Assembly: GCF_004115155.1 (NCBI RefSeq)
Contig: NZ_RDSM01000001.1
Location: forward strand, 1,240,001 to 1,304,000
Reading direction: 5' to 3'
Source: Granulicella sibirica
GTDB lineage: Bacteria > Acidobacteriota > Terriglobia > Terriglobales > Acidobacteriaceae
Length of the DNA: 64,000 bases
A model generated the notes under the pieces. That model saw only the letters and a program-made list of their open reading frames with translations, searched no databases and was not told the origin of the DNA. Each line of letters opens with the position of its first letter. Positions within the stretch are counted from its first letter, which is position 1. Below are positions 43,793 through 52,168 of this stretch, one piece after another. A program made the translations under genes and the position numbers.

Positions 43793-44635
43793 CTACCGGC
43801 TGCGGGAAAGCCTGTACTCTGCAATTCGCTTACCGCCAGCGTCCGTGAGAGTGATCCGGTAGTTCCCCGTCGGAACCTCAGCTGCGGGCAGAGACACCTC
43901 TACATACGTCTCAGTGTCGACCTTCTGGATGGGTAGCCCGGAGAACACCCGGACGTCTTCTCCAGCGTTATTCGCAATCCGAAGTGTGCTCTCCGTCACG
44001 GTCAACCCTGCAGGCAAAACGGCTTGCAGACGAACTGACTTAGCGACAGCCGGAATCAGGACCGCCCTGGCCGGCGCTCCTCGCAGAATTGTCGGCAGAA
44101 GAATCACCGTAAAAACCGTAGTATCTGTCGCTTTTTTTGTCTCTACGGGTGCGCTTGCGATGGAGTCCAGCCGAGCAACATTACCTTGATCGGAACCCCT
44201 TCTCGCCAGCAGGAAGCCGGTAACAAGAACGAGCAAAACGGCCGCAATGGCAGTGATCAGCCTGACCTTCGTCCACGGGAGCGGCCAGCCGGCCTGGCGT
44301 TGCTTTGAGCTCTTGAGCCCGATAGGTCTTAGCTCGCCCGTCTTACCGCCGGACGCATCGCGCGCAGCCTTCAAAGCCCGCGCAAAGCTCAGTTGCTTCT
44401 GTGCGGACGAATGCATCCGCACAAGCTGCTCGAGACGAGCCGCCGATGCCGCGTCAAGCGTCCCGTCGGCATAAGAGTCCATGATGTCGACAACACCCTC
44501 CTCAAACTGGCTGAGAGACTCTGGCTGTGTCAGCATCTCCGCGTCAAGCTCGGCAATCTTCTCCTGAGGAAGCTCCGACAGGAGATAGCTCAGGAGGAGC
44601 CTGTTGCGAGCTTCGATTTCCTTCGGTAAGATCAT
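43793..44635 (-). CDS. Membrane anti-sigma-like protein
   Basis: A 280-residue protein. The N-terminal about 90 residues are helical (NRLLLSYLLSELPQEKIAELDAEML and onward) and stand where anti-sigma domains stand, but the usual zinc-binding His/Cys pattern is missing. One membrane helix spans about 124-144 (RLITAIAAVLLVLVTGFLLA). The outer part, about 130 residues, is beta-rich (VFTVILLPTILRGAPARAVLIP, TYVEVSLPAAEVPTGNYRITLTD). It follows the sigma gene by 53 bases on the same strand, so it is probably the sigma factor's membrane-bound partner. GAAGGAAAC lies before the ATG. The function is inferred from context. Confidence 0.72.
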   Translation of the reverse strand: MILPKEIEARNRLLLSYLLSELPQEKIAELDAEMLTQPESLSQFEEGVVDIMDSYADGTLDAASAARLEQLVRMHSSAQKQLSFARALKAARDASGGKTGELRPIGLKSSKQRQAGWPLPWTKVRLITAIAAVLLVLVTGFLLARRGSDQGNVARLDSIASAPVETKKATDTTVFTVILLPTILRGAPARAVLIPAVAKSVRLQAVLPAGLTVTESTLRIANNAGEDVRVFSGLPIQKVDTETYVEVSLPAAEVPTGNYRITLTDAGGKRIAEYRLSRSR

Positions 44636-44644
44636 CCGTTTCCT

Positions 44645-44658
44645 TCACCTGTAGGTGA
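44645..44658. promoter_or_regulatory. Palindrome between the sigma and anti-sigma genes
   Basis: TCACCT-GT-AGGTGA is a perfect 14-base inverted repeat in the 53-base gap, 9 bases upstream of the anti-sigma start. It could be an operator or affect translation start. A shorter GTGA-AATA-TCAC lies alongside at 44668-44679. Confidence 0.3.
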
Positions 44659-44688
44659 GTCCGTTGGGTGAAATATCACGCCAGCTCC

Positions 44689-45288
44689 TTACCGGTCACT
44701 TGTGAGCCGCTTCGCCAGGCACTCTTCCAGGAGCTTGCGAAGTCGCAGCATCCGGTTACGCAGAGCATTGAGTGAGATGCCGCTTTCCTCCGCGAGCTGC
44801 TGACGTAGCTCAATCTTCTCGCGGGCCGTGGCGCTGTAATAGAGAAGCAGTTGCGTCTTTTGCTCCGCCGCAATCTGCTCAAGACAGTGATCAAGCGCCA
44901 GTTCTCGTTCGTCGTGCGGCGTCTCCTGCGCTGGCTGGCTGTACGTCGGATTCGCCCGCAGCAGTTCTCCGGCAATGAACTCCCGTTTTCTGAGCGCAGC
45001 GTACTCCTCTCGAAGGAGCATGCGCGCGATGCCGAGCGCGTAGTGGACAGGCTTCTCCACAGCAACGCCCTCCTCCATCCTCCTCGCGAGGCGATCAAGA
45101 CATACATCGGCAGTACGTTCCGCTTCGATGAGATGGTGTAGCTGAAAGAACCGGCAGAGCCGCCGCCGCAGGTCTTCATAGGCGATCGCGGCTTTTTCGG
45201 GATCGGGATCGAGCTGATACAGCAGGGCGTTCAACGCGCTTCGCTGCAGGTTCCATGCCGTTCGTTCGGTCGAATTATCTGGTGGCAT
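44689..45288 (-). CDS. ECF-like sigma-70 family factor
   Basis: A 199-residue protein read from ATG 45288, whose start overlaps the end of the CHAT gene by 14 bases. The N-terminal half resembles a weak region 2 (ALNALLYQLDPDPEKAAIAYEDLRRRLCRFFQLHHLIEAE, then DVCLDRLARRM). The C-terminal half is a region 4 helix-turn-helix (LDHCLEQIAAEQKTQLLLYYS, then LAEESGISLNALRNRMLRLRKLLEECL). Overall length fits ECF factors. Region 2 is divergent enough that promoter melting is not certain. Tight coupling to the caspase-like gene upstream and the membrane protein downstream suggests one signalling unit. Confidence 0.78.
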   Translation of the reverse strand: MPPDNSTERTAWNLQRSALNALLYQLDPDPEKAAIAYEDLRRRLCRFFQLHHLIEAERTADVCLDRLARRMEEGVAVEKPVHYALGIARMLLREEYAALRKREFIAGELLRANPTYSQPAQETPHDERELALDHCLEQIAAEQKTQLLLYYSATAREKIELRQQLAEESGISLNALRNRMLRLRKLLEECLAKRLTSDR

Positions 45289-48200
45289 GCAGTGTGCTTC
45301 CCGAGAGGCCTTCAAGTTGGAACGCGGCCCAATAGTATGGCGAACGATAGCGCGGGTTCTGGGCGAGGGCAAGCTGCGCACGCCTCAAGGAAACACTCGG
45401 CGGGAGGTGGCGACGCAGTAGATTTGTATAAAAGTCTTGGACCAGTTCACTCGAAGCGTCGTCTTCGACGCTCCAGAGTGAGCCGATCGCGCTGCGAGCC
45501 CCCGCATACAAAAATGCGTTAGCGAGGCTAGCGATTCCTTCGCCCGGAACATTCCTTCCCTCAGCCGTCTGGCATCCGCTCAGGAAAACCATCTCCGGCA
45601 CGCCGTGAAGTTGATAGATCTGGTTGAGCCACAGCATGCCGTCTTCATGGCGTCCCTTCGCGTCGACCATGGTGAACGCAATGCCCGTGAAGGTTGGCGA
45701 AGCACCGAGCAGAGCATGCACCGCGAGATGCATGATCTGGTAGTCGCTCCATTCCGTCGCCAGCATCAGCTTCGCGGACGCGTCCGATCCCAGATGCAAA
45801 TCAGCGTTGGAGGCCCCGGAGAGCCTTCCGATGAAGGCCGCCTCGGTGCTGCTGGCCGACAGACGGTCGAGCCGCGGCAAGGCAGGTGAAGAGATCTGGC
45901 TGACCTGGGTGAGTCCCGGGTGAGACTTCAGCAGACGCTCGTCGCTCTCCGAGTACAGAGGATCGGCGAAGACGACAACACGCCGAGGAGCGGCGCGATC
46001 GGCCTTCTGCTGTGCGCTCTCACGTCTCAGGAGTTGAAGCAAGAGGGACGACGAGGGCTCCTCGACAACGTCAGCGTGCTCAATCAATGCGGCGTTCGTC
46101 GACGGATCGGTCAGCGCTGGGAACGGCAGGCTCGCCAGTTTGCCGTCAGGTATAACGTAGAGCAGTTTCTGCTGCCGGCCTGCAAGCGGTCTGAGCAGTG
46201 TCGTCCCAAGCTGAAGCAGAAGCGCGCTCGTCTGATCGTCGACGCGGTGAATTCGGCTTACGCGCGCTTCCATGTCTTCACCGGCCACCAGCTCCTGCCT
46301 GCTCAGAATGGCTTGGTTGAGCGCCTCCACCCTCCTCTCGATCTCACGCCGCGGCGGCAGACGCACCACGCGAAACCGATCCCCTGTGACATACCAGCAG
46401 ACGCTCTCGGTGTCGCCAAGCCAGAACTCAAGCAGAGATGCCTTCTGCGACCCCATCGACCGTTGTACCTGCGCGACCGTCGCGAGCGTCGCCACACCAT
46501 GGGAACCTGCCTTGCGATCAAGGCTTTCCAGTGCATCGCATTGCGCGACCAGCGATTGAATCTGCTGCCTCGTCTGCACGATGCGATAGCTTGCGTTGTC
46601 ACTCGTCAGATAAAGATCAGGCAGACGATGATAGGCGGCGGATAGACGCTGCTCACATGCTACCGTCTGCCCACTTGCTCCATTGCCTGAAGAAGCCGGC
46701 CCGGAACCAACTTCTGCCTGGTCCGTAAGACTACGTGCCCGCGCCATCTCCACAATCTCAAACGCTCGTGCTGCATAGCCTCGGCCTGGGCGTGCCTGGT
46801 CGAGCCTGAGCATAAGCTGAATCGACAGCTTATAGACCCTCTGTTGATCAGCGAAGTAAGAGGTGCGAAGCTCTCGCCCGGGCACCATGCTTCGCGTTCG
46901 CTCGATCAGCGACAGAGCCTCACTGGACTCACGTTCCGCCAATTCGAGCTTTCCAAGATCTACATCGATGCGCGCCATTCGCGAAATGGCATACGCCGCC
47001 TGCGTCCGTTCGTTTGCTTCGGTAAAAATGGACTCAGCGCCGCTATACGCTTCCCTTGCGGCAGCCCTGTGCCCAAACGAAAACTCGAGATCCGCGAGAT
47101 CCAGCGCAGCCGCAGCTTCCCCTTCGATGAAGCCGATCGAGGTCGCCTGCGCCATGGCTTCCCTTGCCTGCCGCGTTGCTTCCCCCGCTTGCCCCTCCGC
47201 ACCAAGGGTACGCGCCAAGCCGGCCTTTAGAAGCACCGCCTCACGCAGGAGGCCCGCTTCTAACGCGACGGAGAGCGCCGAAGTATAGGACGCATGGGAA
47301 GCCTTAAGTTTTCCTTGCGAACGTTCCAGATCGGCCATCTCGGAGGTCGACTCGAGCAGAGCTGCCGAGTCGCTTGCATCGTGCGCGGTCTTGATCGCAT
47401 GTTCGTAGGCTTCCTCTGCCGCATCTGCTTTACCAGCGTCCTTATAGAAACGTCCAAGGCCGCGCCAGACCCCTGCTTCGACCGCCGGGTAAGGGGCCTG
47501 TTGAAGAACACCCAGCGCCTGCTGATAGCTCGCAAATGATTGGCCTAACTCCCCGCGAGCGGAGTGAATCGAGCCCAAGGCTTCCAGCGTGAAGATGCGA
47601 CCATAGTCATCGTGGAGTTGTTCCGCTGTAGCAAGCGCCTGTTCAGCGGTCGTGAGCGCATTCGAGCTGTCACCACTCTCCAGGTAGACATACGCCAAGT
47701 TGCCAAGCAGCACACCCTCCCAATAGCGATCATGCAACGCTCGATAGATGTCCAGTGCTTGCGTCGAGTGCTTGATTGCGGATGGATAGTCGGCCAGATA
47801 GTAGTCCGTCGAGCCAAGCGTCTTGACAGCAAGCGCCTGAGTCGCAAGGATCGAGTGATCCGTCAGACTGCTCGTCTCAGCCGAGGGGCTCAGCGCCACA
47901 GCTTTAGCGGCAGTTTCATGGGCCTCGAGGTACTGGTTCAAGCGAAACAGCATGAGCCGGGATTCTTCGGTGAGGATCCTCTGCTCAAGCAAAACATCTC
48001 CCAGGGCACGGGCCGTTAGGAGTGCCGATTCGAACTCCTCACGCGCACGCGGCCATTTCTTAGCGTTCTTGCCCCGCCGGAGAAACTCCGCGTCGTAAAA
48101 GATACCCTCGGCTTCAGCTTTGCGCCGAGCGTCGTTTGCGCTCAGGGGCTCCGCTTCGACTAGGAGGCGGCCTTCCGACTCCTCGTCATTGTGATACGAC

Positions 48201-48628
48201 TCGATGGTGACGCAATACTCCACAACCTCGCCAGTGGCGGGCGCCAGAGTGGATACGATTGCGGCGCCCAGACCGGCGTCATTCGTTCGAATCGGCCCCT
48301 TGATCCCGCGACCAGGAAGCGTCAGCTTCTGAAAGTGCTCTCCCTGCACAAGCGAAAGCCGAAGGGGTCTATTGGGAACGACCTTGATGACGAAATCACG
48401 ATGCCCATGAGGAGCGATCTTGACCGCTTGATCTGCATTAATGCCAATCGATAGCGGTGCGGGGACTTGAGCAGACAAACGAGCCACCGGGAGGCACGGC
48501 AGGCATCCGAAAGCTACTACGAGCACCAACCCAGACCGCGCTAACCAGGTGCTGTTATACCTTCTTCGTGTCGAATGAGTCGCAACGTCATTTTTCGTTC
48601 GACTCAATAGACTTGCGAGGTAGCCCAT
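45275..48628 (-). CDS. Exported TPR-CHAT (caspase-like) protein
   Basis: A 1117-residue protein. An N-terminal hydrophobic segment at about 32-50 (GLVLVVAFGCLPCLPVARLSAQ) looks like a signal peptide with a long positive leader. A beta-rich region follows to about 160. Tetratricopeptide repeats fill about 165-620, many with the Y/L-x2-G-x-Y/A pattern (DYYLADYPSAIKHSTQALDIYR and others). The CHAT protease domain lies in about 720-1110. The catalytic dyad is intact: His971 in MHLAVHALL and Cys1019 in FLSGCQTAEG, with the following GEGIASLANAFLYAGA. CHAT proteins are caspase/separase-type proteases. The next gene, a sigma factor, overlaps its end, suggesting proteolytic control of signalling. Confidence 0.9.
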   Translation of the reverse strand: MGYLASLLSRTKNDVATHSTRRRYNSTWLARSGLVLVVAFGCLPCLPVARLSAQVPAPLSIGINADQAVKIAPHGHRDFVIKVVPNRPLRLSLVQGEHFQKLTLPGRGIKGPIRTNDAGLGAAIVSTLAPATGEVVEYCVTIESYHNDEESEGRLLVEAEPLSANDARRKAEAEGIFYDAEFLRRGKNAKKWPRAREEFESALLTARALGDVLLEQRILTEESRLMLFRLNQYLEAHETAAKAVALSPSAETSSLTDHSILATQALAVKTLGSTDYYLADYPSAIKHSTQALDIYRALHDRYWEGVLLGNLAYVYLESGDSSNALTTAEQALATAEQLHDDYGRIFTLEALGSIHSARGELGQSFASYQQALGVLQQAPYPAVEAGVWRGLGRFYKDAGKADAAEEAYEHAIKTAHDASDSAALLESTSEMADLERSQGKLKASHASYTSALSVALEAGLLREAVLLKAGLARTLGAEGQAGEATRQAREAMAQATSIGFIEGEAAAALDLADLEFSFGHRAAAREAYSGAESIFTEANERTQAAYAISRMARIDVDLGKLELAERESSEALSLIERTRSMVPGRELRTSYFADQQRVYKLSIQLMLRLDQARPGRGYAARAFEIVEMARARSLTDQAEVGSGPASSGNGASGQTVACEQRLSAAYHRLPDLYLTSDNASYRIVQTRQQIQSLVAQCDALESLDRKAGSHGVATLATVAQVQRSMGSQKASLLEFWLGDTESVCWYVTGDRFRVVRLPPRREIERRVEALNQAILSRQELVAGEDMEARVSRIHRVDDQTSALLLQLGTTLLRPLAGRQQKLLYVIPDGKLASLPFPALTDPSTNAALIEHADVVEEPSSSLLLQLLRRESAQQKADRAAPRRVVVFADPLYSESDERLLKSHPGLTQVSQISSPALPRLDRLSASSTEAAFIGRLSGASNADLHLGSDASAKLMLATEWSDYQIMHLAVHALLGASPTFTGIAFTMVDAKGRHEDGMLWLNQIYQLHGVPEMVFLSGCQTAEGRNVPGEGIASLANAFLYAGARSAIGSLWSVEDDASSELVQDFYTNLLRRHLPPSVSLRRAQLALAQNPRYRSPYYWAAFQLEGLSGSTLHATR

Positions 48629-48632
48629 CTTT

Positions 48633-48872
48633 TTATCCCGGTCTTAGCCCAATCCTTCGCCGATGTGCACCGACGCATCCATCTTGGTCGATGAGGATCC
48701 AGAAATCAACTTCGATCTGAGCAGTCACTGCACCACTGCGGACCGTTAGGGGTACGCTGGTAACCTTCGAGATGCCGCCAAGGGTGACTCTGTTTATGGG
48801 GAACATGACTCGCCAAGGGAATTCCCATTCCAACAGGGCGGACGCCTCCGCACAATACACCTTATGAGTCAT
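48633..48872 (-). CDS. Small hypothetical protein upstream of the CHAT gene
   Basis: A 79-residue ORF whose stop lies only four bases before the CHAT start codon, as in a coupled operon. Its C-terminal part (SGAVTAQIEVDFWILIDQDG, residues 46-65) reads like two beta strands with an acidic turn. No signal peptide or membrane helix is seen, and no clear ribosome binding site precedes the ATG. I recognise no family. It could be a real small partner or a remnant of a longer gene; the tidy spacing is the best argument for the former. Confidence 0.45.
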   Translation of the reverse strand: MTHKVYCAEASALLEWEFPWRVMFPINRVTLGGISKVTSVPLTVRSGAVTAQIEVDFWILIDQDGCVGAHRRRIGLRPG

Positions 48873-49026
48873 GCCAGCGGATGAGTCAACGCTCGCGTTA
48901 CGATCTCACCGGTCGTACAGCGCGGAATTTGCAATGATGAACTCGAGGGGCGAATCCGAATCAGCCTAAGCGCCCAAGAGACAGCTGGCGCTGTCGCATC
49001 TGGAGGACCTAGGCAGTTTTGACTAA

Positions 49027-49054
49027 CTTATACGACCGTCCTTATACAACCGTC
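49027..49054 (-). promoter_or_regulatory. Tandem 14-bp direct repeat upstream of the CHAT operon
   Basis: CTTATACGACCGTC (49027-49040) is followed immediately by CTTATACAACCGTC (49041-49054), 13 of 14 identical. Read on the operon's strand each unit contains TATAAG, a good -10-like string, and GACGGT. It lies in the 220-base gene-free gap (48873-49092), 155 bases before the 79-residue ORF. It may be a promoter or activator site; no convincing -35 partner was found. Confidence 0.4.
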
Positions 49055-49092
49055 GAAGGTGTCTAATCCGCCATTAGCGCCATAAGAGCGAC

Positions 49093-51747
49093 TCATTTCG
49101 GTTGCGCCTGAGTCTCCGCTGCCGGTTTCTCAGGCTCGGTCCCAGACTTCGCCGGAGTGTCGAGCGGCTTCTGCGCGGCAGCAGGATCGACTGCCTGTGA
49201 CTCCGGAGAGGCAACCGGATCGGCAGCAGCCGCAGCGGGAGGAGGTGAAGTAGGGGCGGGAGCTGGCGCTGGCTTCTCCATCGGAGTGGGCAGAAGTACA
49301 CTTGCCACACTCTCAGGATCATCGCGCAGCTTCAGGTAGACCGTCGTTCCGTCGGCAGGCATCGGCACTTTGAAACTGGTTTCAGCGAAGCCTGTTGGAA
49401 CTTTCGTTTGATTCGCGAAATCCTTTGCCGCACCAAAAGCCTGCACGAGGAATAGATTGCTACCCTCCGCCGTGCAGGAGGAGTCGCCGGCTGTCGCGCA
49501 CTGGATCGCGGTAATTTGCGGCGTGCGAACGAGCATTCCGAGCGGCGTCCAATCTCCCGTCGTGCCATCCGCCGCTACAGGCCGCATCTGCAGTTTGCCG
49601 AAGGCCGACTGGCCGAATGCTTTCAGCGGATCGAGCGTCGCAATAGCTGTGTGTTCGTCCTGAAGCATTAAGTCGTTGGTTGCGAGCGAAAGACTCGTAT
49701 GGACAGATCCATCGGCCGTCGCTACTTCAATGGTCTGCGTGCGCGGGAATGCGTCCTTCGTCTGCACGACAAGCGTCAGCTTCCCGTTGAGCGGAATGTC
49801 ATTCTTAGCCCCGAGCGTGACGGGAAGAGAGCCTTCCTGTTTCGCGGGAGTGTCGTTGAACGAGAGCAGTTGAAGCCCCGGCCTCGCCGCTTCGGTGGAG
49901 ATCTTGGCGGTCATGGTGCGGCCGTCCTTCAACTTCACCAATGCGTCAGAGCCATCGTCAGGCGAGACTCCCGATTTTGCATCGAGATGCACCGTCGTGC
50001 CGTCATTGCCGTCATTAGCGGGCGTGAACGTCTGCTCGCCAATTTGCACCGAGACCACATCTTTGAGGCCCTGGCCCCTGAGGACAGCAGCATGATCCCC
50101 TTTGTGGATCTTGAGGCCATCGACGTGAATGTCACCGGTATAGGCGGTGAGTGGAACATCGCTCTTCGCACTCTCGCCGTATTGCTGAATGGCTAGGGAG
50201 TAACCACCTGGTTGCCCCTTCTTGAGCGACACGGCAAGATCAAGGGTGTCCTTGTTGTCTTTGTCTCCTGAGGCTGGCTTGAAGGCGACGTCGACGTCTT
50301 TGTCCTTGTTATTCGTCAAGGCAATACTCTGTACGCATGCCGTTCCATCGGCTTTTAAGGCAATGTGGCTATCCTGCCCCGCGAGAAGTTGCGTGTCGCT
50401 GACGATCTTCCAGCCTTTCCCGGCGACCTGCTGCATGGTAAGTGTCGGTCCATCGAAGGGATCGAATCCCCAATAACCATGAACGGTTCCGGTGATGGTC
50501 AGGTCACCGCTGCTTCCGGTCTTTCCGGCAGGCTTTGCGTCCGCGCCCTGGGGCTTGGCATCAGGTTTAGCGTCGCCGAGCGGGGTTCGCTGCTGATCTT
50601 TCGCTACGATCAGGCCCCCCTCAAACGCCTCCGGCGTCAGCGGAAGATCGGTTGGGGCCTCGGTCCGATTCAGGCGGAGAACTAGGTCATGAGCAAAGCT
50701 TGTCGAGAACACCAGCGGTGCGCCCTCAAGCATCAGGGCCATTTTCGGCTGCAACAGGCATGCGACTTGGTTGGGATCGTGTGCGTGCAGGGGAGGAAGC
50801 TTGGCCTTCTGGATAGCAGGCAGCCCGACCACAATGACCGACTCCGGCTTATGGAAGGAAGGAGGTGCGTTCAACTTCAGGTTTAGGGTCGAACCCTGCG
50901 GAAAGCTAATCCCAGGAATGTACTGGTACTGCGCCGTCCGCATGAGGCTGACCAGGTGAACCAGATCGACCACCGCCCCGACATAGGCAGAGTAGAGACC
51001 AGCACCTGCGGTCTGGGTATAGGAAGCCGCGTTGATGAAGTCTGACGATGGCCCCGTAGAAAGCGCTTCGGCGATGCCCTGTCCATGCCCGTCGTCCAGC
51101 AGGACTGGAGCGCTCGACTGAGTCAGGCAGTTTACCTGCTGTTCTATCGGCTGCTTGAAGCAATCGGCGTTCGGCTTTAGCGCAAGCGTCGCCGCCAGCT
51201 TAGCCGACCGGTCCTGAATTGCCTTCTGGTCGTTCGTCGGAACGGTCTTCATCGCCGTCAAGTAGCGCTCGATGCGCTGCTGTTCGAATGACGCCTCGTT
51301 CAAATCCGCATCGGCCCGGATAAAGAGACCAGGCTTCCCCTTGACGGCGGAGCGAAGAGTGCCGAAATCGCCGCCAGTCTCCGGAGCAATAAAAATAACG
51401 GCCTGCTCCGCCTCGCCTGGAACGGTTACCGTAGTCCCCTCTGCTGTCTTCTTGTCCCAGGTCTCGATCTTGGTAAACCAATTGTCTGGAGGCTCATTCG
51501 TTGTGCCCCGCAGAAAAGCCACGATAAGCAAAAGGTGGTTGGCTTGGGTGGATGGCAGGTCCGCTTTCACCCAAATCTTGTCGCCCGCCTGAAGGTTCGG
51601 AACCTCGGCGATCGGGAGCGTTACACTCCCGCGCGTCACACGAACGTCGATCTTGGGGCCGACGAGGTCAAACCGTGCGTTGTCGGCGTGAAGAACTGCC
51701 GTACTGAAGGCGGCAACGAGGCAGGCAGCTACTTTCGAGAACTTCAT
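49093..51747 (-). CDS. Large secreted protein of unknown function
   Basis: An 884-residue protein with a signal peptide (MKFSKVAACLVAAFSTAVLHA). It is mostly beta structure with few cysteines. Around residues 540-560 the pattern HKGDHAAVLRGQGLKDVVSVQIGEQTF resembles IPT/TIG-like immunoglobulin folds. Lys/Asp-rich linkers separate blocks (GDAKPDAKPQGADAKPAGK). The last 65 residues are a Pro/Ala/Glu-rich, probably disordered tail. I know no characterised homologue. Its orientation matches the CHAT-sigma genes downstream, 220 bases from the next ORF, so a shared role is possible but not shown. A TCTAAT box lies five bases before the ATG and no Shine-Dalgarno is seen. Confidence 0.8.
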   Translation of the reverse strand: MKFSKVAACLVAAFSTAVLHADNARFDLVGPKIDVRVTRGSVTLPIAEVPNLQAGDKIWVKADLPSTQANHLLLIVAFLRGTTNEPPDNWFTKIETWDKKTAEGTTVTVPGEAEQAVIFIAPETGGDFGTLRSAVKGKPGLFIRADADLNEASFEQQRIERYLTAMKTVPTNDQKAIQDRSAKLAATLALKPNADCFKQPIEQQVNCLTQSSAPVLLDDGHGQGIAEALSTGPSSDFINAASYTQTAGAGLYSAYVGAVVDLVHLVSLMRTAQYQYIPGISFPQGSTLNLKLNAPPSFHKPESVIVVGLPAIQKAKLPPLHAHDPNQVACLLQPKMALMLEGAPLVFSTSFAHDLVLRLNRTEAPTDLPLTPEAFEGGLIVAKDQQRTPLGDAKPDAKPQGADAKPAGKTGSSGDLTITGTVHGYWGFDPFDGPTLTMQQVAGKGWKIVSDTQLLAGQDSHIALKADGTACVQSIALTNNKDKDVDVAFKPASGDKDNKDTLDLAVSLKKGQPGGYSLAIQQYGESAKSDVPLTAYTGDIHVDGLKIHKGDHAAVLRGQGLKDVVSVQIGEQTFTPANDGNDGTTVHLDAKSGVSPDDGSDALVKLKDGRTMTAKISTEAARPGLQLLSFNDTPAKQEGSLPVTLGAKNDIPLNGKLTLVVQTKDAFPRTQTIEVATADGSVHTSLSLATNDLMLQDEHTAIATLDPLKAFGQSAFGKLQMRPVAADGTTGDWTPLGMLVRTPQITAIQCATAGDSSCTAEGSNLFLVQAFGAAKDFANQTKVPTGFAETSFKVPMPADGTTVYLKLRDDPESVASVLLPTPMEKPAPAPAPTSPPPAAAAADPVASPESQAVDPAAAQKPLDTPAKSGTEPEKPAAETQAQPK

Positions 51748-52168
51748 TCGAGATTAGACGCGGTGCGCATCGAACGCGGTTGTGAAGCGTCTCTATAAAT
51801 CAAGCTACGCGCGTGCGAGCGCCACACTTTCGGTGCGCGCATCCCGTAAACCGAAGTAAGTAATAGCTAAGAAGTTGTATTCCTGGCAATTCCGTCTTCG
51901 GCTAAGGTCGTTTGTATCAAGTAATTAGAGCGCTGCTCTGTACTCATACGACGATTCACCGCCTAGCTTGTCCTCATTTTCTGAGTAAAGACTCTTACAA
52001 GAGGAACGCAAAACGCACCTCGTTGAGAGATCTCGAGCACTTCCACGATGATGGGCAGAGCTGCGATTGCTTGTCTGTGAACACGACAGGGTTCTGCCCT
52101 CTTGGGTCTCCCATCCGATGGATTGAAAACTGATTCGGGCCCCCATTTTCTGTAAGCGGAGCAAGGAT
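51748..52168. other. Gene-free stretch
   Basis: This 421-base gap between divergent genes is less G+C-rich than its left neighbours. I see no ORF with coding character, no tRNA shape and no strong repeat. It presumably holds the promoters of the secreted-protein gene (minus) and the acyltransferase (plus). Confidence 0.5.

Noticed and set aside
43793-48872. Reading the CHAT operon as an anti-phage defence island
   Set aside because: No nucleic-acid sensor, nuclease or toxin gene adjoins it, and the CHAT protein has an export signal, so a signalling role with the sigma factor is more likely.
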